Assembly: GCF_018129995.1 (NCBI RefSeq)
Contig: NZ_JAFCKS010000001.1
Span: 1-64,000 of the forward strand
DNA from: Bradyrhizobium sp. SZCCT0153
Lineage (GTDB): Bacteria; Pseudomonadota; Alphaproteobacteria; Rhizobiales; Xanthobacteraceae
DNA length: 64,000 bases
Direction of reading: 5' to 3'
Shown here: positions 24,847 through 33,970 of the stretch, piece by piece
Layout of the letters: each line of letters begins with the position of its first letter
Position numbering within the stretch: the stretch's first letter is position 1
Made by a program: the position numbers and the translations under genes
The notes under the pieces: generated by a model
Told to the model about the DNA's origin: nothing
What the model saw: the letters and a program-made list of their open reading frames with translations, nothing else
The model's database searches: none

Positions 24847-26301
24847 GTGTATCTCGGAATCGACATCGGCACGTCCGGTGTGAAAGCGGTGCTCGTGAGT
24901 GATGCCGGCGCGGTTCTCGCGACGGCGGTGCGCGAGCTTGCGCTGTCGCATCCCGCGCCGCTGTGGTCCGAGCAGGATCCCGATGCCTGGGTCGATGCGG
25001 CGGTCGGCGCCGTCGACGATCTCGCCGGCCGCCATCCGCGCGAGGTCGCGCAGGTGCGAGGCATCGGGCTATCGGGCCAGATGCACGGCGCGACGCTGCT
25101 CGACGAGGATGGACGGCCGCTGCGCCCTGCGATTCTTTGGAACGATGGCCGCTCGCACGCCGAATGCGTCGAGCTGGAGCGTCGCTGCCCGTCGCTGCAC
25201 ACGATCGCCGGCAATCTGGCAATGCCGGGTTTCACCGCGCCAAAGCTGCTCTGGGTCGCGCGGCACGAGCCGCAGATCTTCGAGCGCGTGGCAAAGGTGC
25301 TGCTGCCGAAGGCCTATGTCCGCTATCGCCTCACCGGCGAAATGGTCGAGGATATGTCCGACGCCGCAGGCACGCTGTGGCTCGATGGCGGTCTGCGCCG
25401 CTGGTCGGCCCTGCTGCTGCATGCCACCGGGCTCGATCTCCACCACATGCCGCGCCTCGTCGAAGGCAGCGGGGTCAGCGCGATGCTCGCCCCGGAATTC
25501 GCGCAGCGCTGGGGCATGGCGAAAGATGTCGTGATTGCCGGCGGCGCCGGCGATAACGCCGCGAGCGCGATCGGCCTCGGCGCGATCACACCGGGCGATG
25601 CGTTTCTGTCTCTGGGAACCTCAGGTGTGCTGTTCCGCGTCACCGATCGGTTTGCACCGGCCCCGGCTTCCGCCGTGCATGCGTTCTGCCACGCGCTGCC
25701 CGGCCTCTGGCACCAGATGGGCGTGATGCTGTCGGCCGCAGCCTCGCTGGCATGGCTCGCCGGCGTGATGGAGACGCCGGCGGCCGCGCTGCTGGCGCCG
25801 CTCGGCGAGCGCGTCGACGGACCGAGCCCGGTCAGATTCCTGCCCTATCTCGACGGCGAGCGGACGCCGCACAACGACGCCGCCGCCAGCGGCGCCTTCG
25901 CCGGTTTGCGCGGTGCGACCGGGCGCGGACAGATCGTTCAGGCCGTGCTCGAAGGCGTCGCCTTTGCTGCGCGCGACAATCTGGCGGCGCTGAGTGCGGC
26001 GAGCGGGCCGGTCGCGGAGGTTGATCTGGTCGGCGGCGGCTCGCGCTCGCCGCTGTGGGCGCAGATCTGCGCCGACGTGCTCGGCATCCCCGTCCACCGC
26101 GTCGAGGAAGGCGAGGTCGGGGCCGCGCTCGGCGCCGCACGGCTCGGCCGCATCGCTGCGACTGGCGAAGACCCGGCACAGGTTTGTGTTCGTCCGCGGC
26201 GGCTCGCGAGTTTCGCGCCACGGGCATCCGTCACTTCCGCCTACGACGATGCCTATCGCCGCTGGCGCGATCTCTATCCCGCGTTGAAGGAGCCGATTTA
26301 A
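24847..26301 (+). CDS. xylB: xylulokinase
   Basis: A 484-residue FGGY-family kinase that phosphorylates D-xylulose to xylulose 5-phosphate. Family motifs are the phosphate-binding start GIDIGTSGVKAVLV, GLSGQMHGATLLD, the substrate-side DAAGTLWLD and the second nucleotide motif FLSLGTSGVLF. GDNAASAIGLG also fits. A GTG start with GGGAGG upstream is used. The xylA GTG follows immediately after its stop codon, so the two are a single transcription unit. Confidence 0.93.
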   Translation: MYLGIDIGTSGVKAVLVSDAGAVLATAVRELALSHPAPLWSEQDPDAWVDAAVGAVDDLAGRHPREVAQVRGIGLSGQMHGATLLDEDGRPLRPAILWNDGRSHAECVELERRCPSLHTIAGNLAMPGFTAPKLLWVARHEPQIFERVAKVLLPKAYVRYRLTGEMVEDMSDAAGTLWLDGGLRRWSALLLHATGLDLHHMPRLVEGSGVSAMLAPEFAQRWGMAKDVVIAGGAGDNAASAIGLGAITPGDAFLSLGTSGVLFRVTDRFAPAPASAVHAFCHALPGLWHQMGVMLSAAASLAWLAGVMETPAAALLAPLGERVDGPSPVRFLPYLDGERTPHNDAAASGAFAGLRGATGRGQIVQAVLEGVAFAARDNLAALSAASGPVAEVDLVGGGSRSPLWAQICADVLGIPVHRVEEGEVGAALGAARLGRIAATGEDPAQVCVRPRRLASFAPRASVTSAYDDAYRRWRDLYPALKEPI

Positions 26302-27624
26302 GTGAACGCGCCAGCAAAATTCTTCGATGCAAGCCAACCTGTCGCCTTTTCCGGCAAGGATGCCGCGAGCCCGCTCGCCTTCCGCTGGTACGACAAGGAC
26401 CGCCTCGTCCATGGCCGCAGGCTCGAGGATCATTTGCGTTTCGCAGTCTGCTATTGGCATTCGCTGTGCTGGCCGGGCGGCGATCCCTTCGGCGGCGAGA
26501 CCTTTTTGCGGCCCTGGCATCACGGCACCGATGCGATGGCGCAGGCGCGCGCCAAGGCCGATGTCGCCTTCGAGCTGTTCCGCCTGCTGGATGTGCCCTT
26601 CTTCACCTTCCACGACGTCGACGCGGCGCCTGAAGGCAATTCGCTCGCCGAATCCGTTGCGAACCTCAATGCGGTCGCCGATCTGTTCGAACAGAAGATG
26701 GCCTCGGCAAAAGTCCGCCTGCTCTGGGGCACCGCCAACCTGTTCACGCACCGCCGCTACATGGCGGGCGCCGCGACCAACCCGGACCCCGAGATCTTCA
26801 CCTACGCCGCCGGCCAGGTCCGCGCCGCGCTGGAGGTGACGCACCGGCTCGGCGGCCAGAACTACGTGCTTTGGGGCGGGCGCGAGGGCTACGAGACGCT
26901 GCTCAACACCGATCTCAAGCGCGAGCTCGACCAGCTCGGCCGCTTCGTGTCGCTCGTCGTCGAGCACAAGCACAAGATCGGCTTCAAGGGCCCGATCCTG
27001 ATCGAGCCGAAGCCGAAGGAGCCGACCAAGCATCAATATGATTTCGACGTCGCCACCTGTTACGGCTTCCTCGCGCGCTACGACCTGCTCAAGGACGTCA
27101 AGCTCAACATCGAGCAGAACCACGCCATCCTCGCCGGCCACTCCTTCCATCACGAGGTCGCGCTCGCCGAGGCGCTCGGTGTCTTCGGCTCGCTCGACGT
27201 CAATCGCGGTGACGACCTGCTGGGCTGGGACACCGACCAGTTCGCGATGAACGTGCCCGAGCTCGCTTTGGTGTTCCACGAGATCCTGAACCGCGGCGGC
27301 TTCACCTCGGGCGGACTGAATTTCGACGCCAAAATCCGCCGCCAGTCGATCGACCCCGACGATCTGATCCATGCCCATGTTGGCTCGATGGATGCCTGCG
27401 CGCGCGCCTTCCTCGCCGCCGCGGACATGCTCGATGCCGGCGTGCTCACCGCACCGCTCACCGAGCGTTATGGCGGATGGGCCGGCAGCGAGGGCCGCGC
27501 CATTCTCGGCGGCCAGCGCTCGCTCGCCGATCTTGCCGATCGCGCGCTCGGCCCGGGCTTCGACCCGCAGCCGCGCTCGGGCCGGCAGGAATATCTGGAA
27601 TCCCTGGTCAACCGCTACGTCTGA
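26302..27624 (+). CDS. xylA: xylose isomerase
   Basis: A 440-residue isomerase converting D-xylose to D-xylulose. The catalytic His region is [13 protein letters not shown] near 100. The metal-binding acidic residues are in [34 protein letters not shown] and [17 protein letters not shown]. The length is normal for the long (class II) form. It starts at a GTG directly after the xylB stop. The presence of xylA and xylB defines the isomerase route to the pentose phosphate pathway. Confidence 0.95.
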   Translation: MNAPAKFFDASQPVAFSGKDAASPLAFRWYDKDRLVHGRRLEDHLRFAVCYWHSLCWPGGDPFGGETFLRPWHHGTDAMAQARAKADVAFELFRLLDVPFFTFHDVDAAPEGNSLAESVANLNAVADLFEQKMASAKVRLLWGTANLFTHRRYMAGAATNPDPEIFTYAAGQVRAALEVTHRLGGQNYVLWGGREGYETLLNTDLKRELDQLGRFVSLVVEHKHKIGFKGPILIEPKPKEPTKHQYDFDVATCYGFLARYDLLKDVKLNIEQNHAILAGHSFHHEVALAEALGVFGSLDVNRGDDLLGWDTDQFAMNVPELALVFHEILNRGGFTSGGLNFDAKIRRQSIDPDDLIHAHVGSMDACARAFLAAADMLDAGVLTAPLTERYGGWAGSEGRAILGGQRSLADLADRALGPGFDPQPRSGRQEYLESLVNRYV

Positions 27625-27636
27625 GGAAGGCCGCTG

Positions 27637-28395
27637 ATGACACATGCTGAAGCGACACCGGTGCTCGAGCTGACCGGCATCGGCAAGGAGTTCGGCGCAA
27701 TCCGCGCGCTGCACGAAGTCGACTTGAAGGTCCTTCCCGGCGAGGTCGTCGGCCTGATGGGCGACAACGGCGCGGGCAAGTCGACGCTGGTCAAGATCAT
27801 CGCCGGCAATTTCCGTCCCAGCCATGGTGAGATCCGCTTCGCCGGCAGCGCGGTCCATTTCAATCGCCCGGTCGATGCACGCGCCGTCGGCATCGAGGTC
27901 GTCTACCAGGACCTCGCGCTCGCCGACAATCTGACGGCGGCGGCCAACGTCTTCCTCGGCCGCGAGCTGAAGCGCAAATTCGGCCCGCTCGCGGTGCTCG
28001 ACCACAAGGCCATGGCGGCGCGCGCGCTGGAGCTGTTCGGCGAATTGCGCTCGGAAACGCGGCCCGACGATCTCGTCAAGCAGATGTCGGGCGGCCAGCG
28101 CCAGGCGGTCGCGATCGCGCGAACGCGGCTCTCCAACGCGCGGCTGGTGATGATGGACGAGCCGACGGCCGCGATCTCGGTGCGCCAGGTCGAGCAGGTG
28201 CTCGGCCTGATCCACCGGCTGAAGGAGCAGGGCGTCGCCGTGATGCTGATCTCGCACCGCATGCCCGACGTGTTCGCGGTGTGCGACCGCGTCATCGTCA
28301 TGCGCCGGGGCGAGAAGCGGGCCGACAAGCCGATCCAGCAGACGTCGCCCGAGGAAGTCACTGCCCTGATCACCGGCGCGAAGGAGGCGGCGTGA
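27637..28395 (+). CDS. sugar ABC importer ATPase, single-domain (FrcA-type)
   Basis: A 252-residue ATPase with Walker A GDNGAGKSTLVK, signature QMSGGQRQAVAIAR, Walker B LVMMDEPTAAIS and the switch His in LISHRMPD. XylG and RbsA proteins normally carry two fused ATPase domains and are about 500 residues long. This one has a single domain, like the rhizobial FrcA of the fructose/ribose/mannose importer. Its TGA overlaps the permease ATG by one base (TGATG). It energises uptake of the sugar bound by the protein encoded at 29566. Confidence 0.87.
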   Translation: MTHAEATPVLELTGIGKEFGAIRALHEVDLKVLPGEVVGLMGDNGAGKSTLVKIIAGNFRPSHGEIRFAGSAVHFNRPVDARAVGIEVVYQDLALADNLTAAANVFLGRELKRKFGPLAVLDHKAMAARALELFGELRSETRPDDLVKQMSGGQRQAVAIARTRLSNARLVMMDEPTAAISVRQVEQVLGLIHRLKEQGVAVMLISHRMPDVFAVCDRVIVMRRGEKRADKPIQQTSPEEVTALITGAKEAA

Positions 28396-29477
28396 TGGTC
28401 ATGCCCTTGGAATCCCCGATCAGCTTCACCAATGTCGGCCGGATCAGATGGTGGCAGCGCGGCATCTTCGCGTCCCAGACCGGCTATGTCCTGCTCGCGC
28501 TGGCGATCCTGCTGGTGGTCATGCATTTCGCCAGTCCCTACTTCTTCACCGAAGGCAACATGCAGAACGTGGCGAAGAACTTCTCCTTCATCGCCATCGC
28601 CACCCTCGGCGTCACCTTCGTGATCATCACCGGCGGCATCGATCTGTCGGTCGGCTCGATGATGTGCTTCTCGGCCATGATCACCTCGATGGTGATGACC
28701 GAGCTGTCGGCGCCCGGCTCGCCCGCAGGCTCGCTGTTCGTGCACATGGCGGCCGACGGCAAGACCGTGCTCGCCAACGTGCCGGGCCTGATCCTGCTGA
28801 TCTCGCTTCTTGCGGGGCTCGGCGTTGCGCTGATCGCCGGCCTCGTCAACGGCTTCTGTATCGCCGTGCTGGGCCTGTCGCCCTTCGTCACCACGCTCGG
28901 CATGCTCTCGATCGTGCGCGGGCTCGGCTATGTCGTCTCGAACGGGCGCGGCAGCTTTCCGGGTGGGCCGGATGCCGACTACTTCTATGCGCTCACCTCG
29001 GGCGACGTGCTCGGCGTGCCCGTGCCTTTCATCTACCTGGTGGTCCTCGCACTGGTGATGGCCGTGGTCCTGCACCACAGCGCGTTCGGCCGCCACGTCT
29101 TCGCGCTCGGCGGCAACGAGAAGGCGGCCGAACTGACCGGCATCCCGGTCGTCCGGGTGAAGATCGAGGTCTATGTGATCTGCGCGCTCGCCGCGGGCCT
29201 CCAGGGCATCATCATCTCCGGCTGGCTCGGATCGGCGCCGGCCAACATGGCGACGTCCTACGAGCTCAACGTGATCGCGGCGGCTGTCATCGGTGGTGCC
29301 AATCTCGCCGGCGGCATCGGCGGCCCGTTGGGGGCGATCGTCGGCTGCGTGCTGCTCGAAGTGATCCGCAACGGCCTCGTGCTGGCACAGGTCAGCTCCT
29401 ACTGGCAGCAGACGCTGGTGGGCGTGATCATCATACTGGCCGTGCTGGTCGACCGCATCCGCTCGCGGATGGTCTGA
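28395..29477 (+). CDS. sugar ABC importer permease (FrcC/RbsC-like)
   Basis: A 360-residue CUT2-family permease with about eight to ten hydrophobic helices (GYVLLALAILLVVMHF, FSFIAIATLGVTFVIITGG, FIYLVVLALVMAVVL). The signature GIDLSVGSMM and the inner-face coupling segment GGNEKAAELTGI are present. The ATG at 28395 overlaps the ATPase stop, which supports this start over the longer frame upstream. It forms the membrane channel with two copies of the ATPase and the binding protein. Confidence 0.9.
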   Translation: MVMPLESPISFTNVGRIRWWQRGIFASQTGYVLLALAILLVVMHFASPYFFTEGNMQNVAKNFSFIAIATLGVTFVIITGGIDLSVGSMMCFSAMITSMVMTELSAPGSPAGSLFVHMAADGKTVLANVPGLILLISLLAGLGVALIAGLVNGFCIAVLGLSPFVTTLGMLSIVRGLGYVVSNGRGSFPGGPDADYFYALTSGDVLGVPVPFIYLVVLALVMAVVLHHSAFGRHVFALGGNEKAAELTGIPVVRVKIEVYVICALAAGLQGIIISGWLGSAPANMATSYELNVIAAAVIGGANLAGGIGGPLGAIVGCVLLEVIRNGLVLAQVSSYWQQTLVGVIIILAVLVDRIRSRMV

Positions 29478-29565
29478 AGTGACGTCTTCGGGAGGGCAAA
29501 AGAACCGTCTATCCGCCTCCCGGACGATTTTTCAATGGATAGGCATAGGACGTATGGAGGAGACA

Positions 29566-30498
29566 ATGAGGAAATTTCTACTTGCCGGCATCGCCGTCGC
29601 GATGATGGCGACGCCGGCGTTTGCCGCGAACTACCGTTTCGTGATCGTGCCCAAGGCGATGAACAATCCGTTCTTCGACTTTGCGCGCGACGGCTGTCTG
29701 AAGCGTGCCAAGGAGCTCGGCAACATCGAGTGCATCTACAAGGGACCGGTGGAACATGAGCCGGCGACGCAGGCTCAGATCATCCAGGATTTCGTCACCC
29801 AGAAGGTCGACGGCCTTGCGATCTCGGTCGCCGACGTCGCGGCCATGACCAAGTCGATCGAGGCGGCAGCCGCTGCCGGCATCCCCGTCATCACCTTCGA
29901 TGCCGACGCGCCGGGCTCCAAGCGCACCGCCTATATCGGCACCAACAACAAGGAGTTCGGTGTCGCGCTCGGCAAGCAATTGCTGAAGCTTCGGCCCGAC
30001 GGCGGTAAATACGCCATGGTCTCGGGCGGTCCCGGCGCCAAGAACCTCGCCGAGCGCGTCGATGGCGTCCGCGAGGCGCTGAAAGGCTCGAAATGGACCG
30101 AGGTCGCGGGCTCGCCGACTTTCTGCAACGACGATCCGGCGCTGGCGGTGCAGCAGATGACGGATATGCGCACCGCAACGCCCGACCTTGCCGCGATCGT
30201 TCCCATCGGCGGCTGGCCGATGTTCGCGCCGGAGGGCTTCAAGGCTTTCGCCAGCAGATACAAGAAGGACATCGACTCCGGCAAGTTCACGCTCGTCGTC
30301 GCCGATACGCTGAAGATGCAGCTCGAATTGCTGCGCGACGGCTATGCCAATGCGCTGGTCGGCCAGCGTCCGTTCGAGATGGGCGAGAAGGCGATGGACA
30401 CGCTGCTCGCCATGAAGAAGGGCGAGAAGGTGCCGGAGATCGTCTACACCGGCCTCGATCTCGTGACCAAGGACAACGTCGCGCAGATGTTGAAGTAG
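29566..30498 (+). CDS. periplasmic sugar-binding protein
   Basis: A 310-residue type I binding protein with a signal peptide (KFLLAGIAVAMMATPAFA) and the ribose/xylose-binding fold. It has RFVIVPKAMNNPFFDFARDG at the mature start, AAAAAGIPVITFDADAPGS and YIGTNNKEFGVALGKQL. GGAGGAG lies just before the ATG. Ligand specificity is not evident; operon context suggests a pentose. It completes the importer, with the order ATPase, permease, binding protein. Confidence 0.9.
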   Translation: MRKFLLAGIAVAMMATPAFAANYRFVIVPKAMNNPFFDFARDGCLKRAKELGNIECIYKGPVEHEPATQAQIIQDFVTQKVDGLAISVADVAAMTKSIEAAAAAGIPVITFDADAPGSKRTAYIGTNNKEFGVALGKQLLKLRPDGGKYAMVSGGPGAKNLAERVDGVREALKGSKWTEVAGSPTFCNDDPALAVQQMTDMRTATPDLAAIVPIGGWPMFAPEGFKAFASRYKKDIDSGKFTLVVADTLKMQLELLRDGYANALVGQRPFEMGEKAMDTLLAMKKGEKVPEIVYTGLDLVTKDNVAQMLK

Positions 30499-30524
30499 GA
30501 GCGCTGCCAGCCCCGCGCTCCTGC

Positions 30525-30563
30525 CATCTCTCCCGCTTGCGGATTTCGCAAGCGGGAGAGATG
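30525..30563. repeat. perfect 16-bp hairpin, palindromic repeat family
   Basis: Arms catctctcccgcttgc and gcaagcgggagagatg flank the 7-base spacer GGATTTC. No T tract follows. The core ctctcccgcttgcgg recurs at 45417 and 50876. It sits between the binding-protein gene and the aldo/keto reductase gene, where it could attenuate transcription or stabilise the upstream mRNA. Confidence 0.8.
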
Positions 30564-30597
30564 ATCTTGGCTATTGAGACAGGACTGTTGGAAGGCA

Positions 30598-31581
30598 ATG
30601 GGAATGAAAAGGTCGCGGCTCGGCTCTCTCGACGTCACCTCGCTCGGCCTCGGTTCCGCCCCGCTCGGCGGATTGTTCACGCCCGTCAGCGATGCCGATG
30701 CAGAGGCGACGGTCGCGCGCGCCTGGGCGCTCGGAATCCGCTTCTACGACACCGCGCCGCTCTATGGCTTTGGCCTTGCCGAGCGGCGGCTGGGCGCTTT
30801 CCTGCGGCAGCAGCCGCGTGACTCCTATGCCATCTCGACCAAGGTCGGTCGCCTGTTGCGCGCGCCTGATGGCGATGCCGCCGAGGACGAGCACTACAAG
30901 GGCGCCGGGCGCGAGCGGCCGGTGTTCGACTTCAGCTATGACGGGGTGATGCGCTCGGTCGAGGAAAGCCTTGTCCGGCTTGGGCTCGACCGTGTCGATG
31001 TTCTCCTGGTGCATGATCCGGATGATCACTATGACGATGCGGTGGCGGGAGCCTTCCGCGCGTTGAAACGCCTGCGCGACGACGGCACGGTCAAGGCGAT
31101 CGGCGCCGGCATGAACCAGTCGGAGATGCCGGTGCGGTTTGCGCAAGCCGCACCGGTCGATTGCTTCCTGCTCGCCGGGCGCTACACGCTGCTCGACCAG
31201 GGCGCGCTGGATGCGCTGTTTCCTGTTTGCCAGGGCGGGAACATCGGCATCCTGCTCGGCGGGATCTACAACAGCGGCATCCTGGCCAATCCGCGAACGT
31301 CCGCGAAGTTCAACTACCAGGATGCCGATGCGGCGCTCGTCGCCCGTGCGCTCGCGCTCGACGAACTCTGCCGCAAGCACGGTACCGAGCTGAAGGCTGC
31401 CGCGCTCCAGTTCTGCATGGCCCATCCGGCGGTCACGATCGCTGTGATGGGCGCGCGCAACGCCGGGGAGGTTTCCGACAACATCGCAATGTCCGAGCTG
31501 GCGGTGCCGCCGGCATTCTGGCAGGAGTTGCGCGCGCGGAACCTCGTCGACGCGCGAGCCCCGTTGCCGGGCGGAGCGTAA
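30598..31581 (+). CDS. aldo/keto reductase, D-threo-aldose 1-dehydrogenase type
   Basis: A 327-residue AKR-family TIM-barrel enzyme. Catalytic context is FYDTAPLYGFGLAERRLG (Asp and Tyr), with the Lys in ISTKVGRLL and the His in LLVHDPDDHYDD. It resembles L-fucose/D-arabinose (D-threo-aldose) 1-dehydrogenases, which oxidise the anomeric carbon of a sugar to a lactone with NAD(P). GGAAGG lies just before the ATG at 30598. The next gene is a lactonase-type amidohydrolase, which fits oxidation followed by lactone opening. Confidence 0.8.
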   Translation: MGMKRSRLGSLDVTSLGLGSAPLGGLFTPVSDADAEATVARAWALGIRFYDTAPLYGFGLAERRLGAFLRQQPRDSYAISTKVGRLLRAPDGDAAEDEHYKGAGRERPVFDFSYDGVMRSVEESLVRLGLDRVDVLLVHDPDDHYDDAVAGAFRALKRLRDDGTVKAIGAGMNQSEMPVRFAQAAPVDCFLLAGRYTLLDQGALDALFPVCQGGNIGILLGGIYNSGILANPRTSAKFNYQDADAALVARALALDELCRKHGTELKAAALQFCMAHPAVTIAVMGARNAGEVSDNIAMSELAVPPAFWQELRARNLVDARAPLPGGA

Positions 31582-31584
31582 GCC

Positions 31585-32433
31585 ATGATCATCGACGCTC
31601 ACCAGCATTTCTGGGATCCCGCGCGCGCCGACTATCCCTGGATGGACGCGCCTGAACTCGCGCCGATCCGCCGTGCCTTCGGCCCCGCCGATCTGGCGCC
31701 GCTGTTGAAAGCGAACGGCATCGACGCGAGCATCGTGGTGCAGTGCCGCTCGGCACGCGAGGAGACCGTGGAATTTTTGCAGATCGCGCATGCGACGCCT
31801 TCCGTCGTCGGCGTCGTTGGCTGGGTCGATTTGACCGACGGCGCGGTTGGCGACACGCTCGATCGGCTGCGCGCCGCGCCGGGCGGCGACAAGCTCGTCG
31901 GCATCCGCCATCAGGTCCACGACGAGGCCGATCCCGACTGGCTGCTGCGCGCGGAGGTCCGGCGTGGCCTTGCCGCAATATTCGCCCGCGATCTTGCTTA
32001 CGACTTCCTCGTCCGCGCCCGCGAGCTGCCCGCCGCGATTGCGACGGCGCAAGCCTTTCCGCACGCGCGCTTCGTGCTCGACCACGCCGCCAAACCGCCG
32101 ATCGCCGACGGGGGCAGCGCCGACTGGTCCGACCGCATCGCGGCGCTTGCAGCGTGCGGCAATGTCTGGTGCAAGGTCTCGGGGCTGGCGACGGAAGCTG
32201 TTTGGAACGATTGGGATGCGGAGCGGCTGTTTCCGTTCGTCGCGCATGCCGCGACATGTTTTGGCGAGGACCGCCTGATCTTCGGCTCCGACTGGCCGGT
32301 GTGCCTGCTCGCGGGGAGCTATGGCGCGATCAAGGGTGCGCTGGAGGCATGCCTGACGAAGCTCGGCCAGCAGCTCCGCGACAAGGCCTTTGGCGTGAAT
32401 GCGGGGCGTGCCTATCGATTGGCGGAAAGCTAA
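31585..32433 (+). CDS. amidohydrolase-2 family sugar lactonase (L-fuconolactonase-like)
   Basis: A 282-residue TIM-barrel hydrolase. The metal-site HxH is IIDAHQHFWDP at the N-terminus, the middle His is in LVGIRHQVHDE, a second is in FVLDHAAKPP, and the barrel-end Asp is in LIFGSDWPVC. Members open lactones of deoxy or aldonic sugars. It starts 3 bp after the reductase stop. Its last bases overlap the end of the convergent DUF3551 gene by 4 bp. Confidence 0.82.
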   Translation: MIIDAHQHFWDPARADYPWMDAPELAPIRRAFGPADLAPLLKANGIDASIVVQCRSAREETVEFLQIAHATPSVVGVVGWVDLTDGAVGDTLDRLRAAPGGDKLVGIRHQVHDEADPDWLLRAEVRRGLAAIFARDLAYDFLVRARELPAAIATAQAFPHARFVLDHAAKPPIADGGSADWSDRIAALAACGNVWCKVSGLATEAVWNDWDAERLFPFVAHAATCFGEDRLIFGSDWPVCLLAGSYGAIKGALEACLTKLGQQLRDKAFGVNAGRAYRLAES

Positions 32434-32858
32434 AGGTTCTGTCTCATGCTTTGGATGAATTTTTCTTTTTCGCCGGGCGCGTAACCCTGGGACGCTCCAT
32501 AATACGGTTCGAATTGATTGTACGGTGCGGCCCGGTAGTGGGTCGGCCGAGGTGGCGCGTACGATCGGGTCCCGGCGTGCGAGGGCGGTCTCGATTTGAT
32601 TTGGCCGGAATAGCGCCGATTGTCCCGTTTTACCGGCGCCTTCGCAGCAGCGTAATACGGGTTGACGACGCACGCCTGACCGTTGGCCGACGCCCTGCAT
32701 TGGTCCATCGTGGTGTAGCTGCATCGATAGTAGGGAGTGGCTCCGAACGAGACCACGTGCAAGCAAACGGGAAAAGCCGGATCATATGTCTGAGCCTGGA
32801 CGTGCCCTGCTGCCAAAGCGGTGCCCATGGTCAAAATCGTCAAAGCCAATGTGCGCAT
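32430..32858 (-). CDS. exported DUF3551 protein
   Basis: A 142-residue protein with a signal peptide (LALTILTMGTALAAGHVQAQ). It carries the short cysteine motif typical of DUF3551 (VCLHVVSFGATPYYRCSYTT, then CRASANGQACVVNPYY). The C-terminal half is a Pro/Tyr/Arg-rich, probably unstructured tail, longer than in most members. GGAGGAAAG lies shortly before the ATG at 32858, deciding the start. Many paralogues are known from Bradyrhizobium; function is unknown. Confidence 0.8.
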   Translation of the reverse strand: MRTLALTILTMGTALAAGHVQAQTYDPAFPVCLHVVSFGATPYYRCSYTTMDQCRASANGQACVVNPYYAAAKAPVKRDNRRYSGQIKSRPPSHAGTRSYAPPRPTHYRAAPYNQFEPYYGASQGYAPGEKEKFIQSMRQNL

Positions 32859-32988
32859 TGGACTTTCCTCCAGGCCGGCACAACACCGGTGCACTCAGAC
32901 CGGAGGCAGTGTTGATCCAGGTCAACGTCAGCGGGACACGTCCATGCGCGTGCAGTGAGGGGCCGCGCCAGTCTCGTCGAGAAGCCGT

Positions 32989-33022
32989 CGCGGTTTACCC
33001 TCCCAAGGGAGGGTAAACCGCG
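32989..33022. terminator. 16-bp hairpin with 2-nt loop, probable terminator or palindromic repeat
   Basis: Arms cgcggtttaccctccc and gggagggtaaaccgcg pair completely around AA. It lies 13 bp past the stop of the minus-strand NTF2-like gene and upstream of the DUF3551 gene. It could end NTF2-like transcription, although no T run is present. Confidence 0.6.
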
Positions 33023-33034
33023 GTCCAGCGACCC

Positions 33035-33400
33035 TCACGCCCCCGCGGGCACCTGGTCCAAAAAGCCGGTGATGCTCCTGATGCGGCCGTCCTTCAGCAC
33101 GGCGAAATCAGTCCCTTTGATCGGGCTGTCGACACCGTCAGGGCCGAGACCCCAGCTGAAGCGCACATTGTCGCCGTAGCCGTTCGGCTCGCCGATCAGC
33201 TTGAACCTGAAATCGGGAAAGCGCTGCTGCACGCCGGCGATCAGCGCCTCGATGCCATCAGGGCCGTCGCCCTTCATCAGCGGATCGACATAGCTCGCGT
33301 CCGCCGTCCAGTTCTCGCTGAGCAGTTCGCGCCGGCGACCGGCGGCGCGCTCGTTCCAGAGCTCGATGTAGCGGTGGGCAATGGTGATGGGATCGGTCAT
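33035..33400 (-). CDS. NTF2/SnoaL-like protein
   Basis: A 121-residue cone-fold (SnoaL/NTF2-like) protein: HRYIELWNERAAGRRRELL at the start, ADASYVDPLMKGDG, FRFKLIGEPNGYGDNVRFSW, and a final beta strand GRIRSITGFLDQ. AAGGAG precedes the ATG at 33400. Such proteins can be isomerases, hydrolases or ligand-binding. No specific role is visible here. A second NTF2-like gene starts at 63836. Confidence 0.82.
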   Translation of the reverse strand: MTDPITIAHRYIELWNERAAGRRRELLSENWTADASYVDPLMKGDGPDGIEALIAGVQQRFPDFRFKLIGEPNGYGDNVRFSWGLGPDGVDSPIKGTDFAVLKDGRIRSITGFLDQVPAGA

Positions 33401-33497
33401 GGTGCTCTCCTTCGATGGCGCCGTATTCGGCTGACCGCCACTATCAAAGGTTCGCGCGCGCAGATCGATTACCTCGGAGATCATGCGTCGGGAAAAA

Positions 33498-33532
33498 ACT
33501 GAAGCGCGATGATGCTCTCATCGCGCTTCAGT
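33498..33532. repeat. 15-bp palindromic repeat, GAAGCGCGATGA type
   Basis: Arms actgaagcgcgatga and tcatcgcgcttcagt are perfect complements around a 5-nt loop. It is placed 22 bp beyond the stop codon of ridA, so it may act as its terminator. A close copy is at 54412-54449. Confidence 0.75.
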
Positions 33533-33554
33533 CGCATGCGAAGTTCGCGCGAAT

Positions 33555-33905
33555 TTATTTCGCCGCGGTGACCATGATCTCGACGGTGTATTGCGCGGCC
33601 GCCAGCTTGGCTTCCACGGTGGCGCGGGCCGGGGTGTTGCCGGGCGAGACCCAGGCGTCCCACACCGCGTTCATCTCACCGAAGGTCTTCATGTCGGTGA
33701 TGTAGATCGTGGCCGAGAGCAGCTTCGACTTGTCGGTACCGGCCTTGGCGAGATGGCCGTCGATCGTCGCCAGGATGTCCTGGGTCTGCTTCGTCACGCT
33801 TTCGCCGGCGGCGTTGCTGGCGACGACACCGGCGAGATAGACGGTGTTGCCGTGTACGACGGCCTGGCTCATGCGCGGGCCGGTTTCGAAACGCTGAATG
33901 CTCAT
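33555..33905 (-). CDS. RidA-family (Rid/YjgF) enamine/imine deaminase-like protein
   Basis: A 116-residue Rid-family protein. It has the N-terminal strand RFETGPRMSQAVVHGNTVYL, AGVVASNAAGESVTKQTQDI, and the C-terminal NTPARATVEAKLAA, whose Arg corresponds to the substrate-binding arginine of the family. AGGAG before the ATG at 33905 fixes the start; the longer frame upstream runs into a tandem repeat. It likely removes reactive enamines or imines in amino-acid metabolism. Confidence 0.88.
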   Translation of the reverse strand: MSIQRFETGPRMSQAVVHGNTVYLAGVVASNAAGESVTKQTQDILATIDGHLAKAGTDKSKLLSATIYITDMKTFGEMNAVWDAWVSPGNTPARATVEAKLAAAQYTVEIMVTAAK

Positions 33906-33970
33906 TGGGGATCTCCTGGTGGAATGGCGGCCCTGTCTAGCCCAGCGTCCCGCGCTCTGCCACCCCCGGT

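Noticed and set aside
25621..28257. A long open frame antisense to xylB, xylA and the ABC ATPase gene.
   Set aside because: High GC and codon bias leave the opposite strand open; it has no protein-like motifs, and the plus strand genes are certain.
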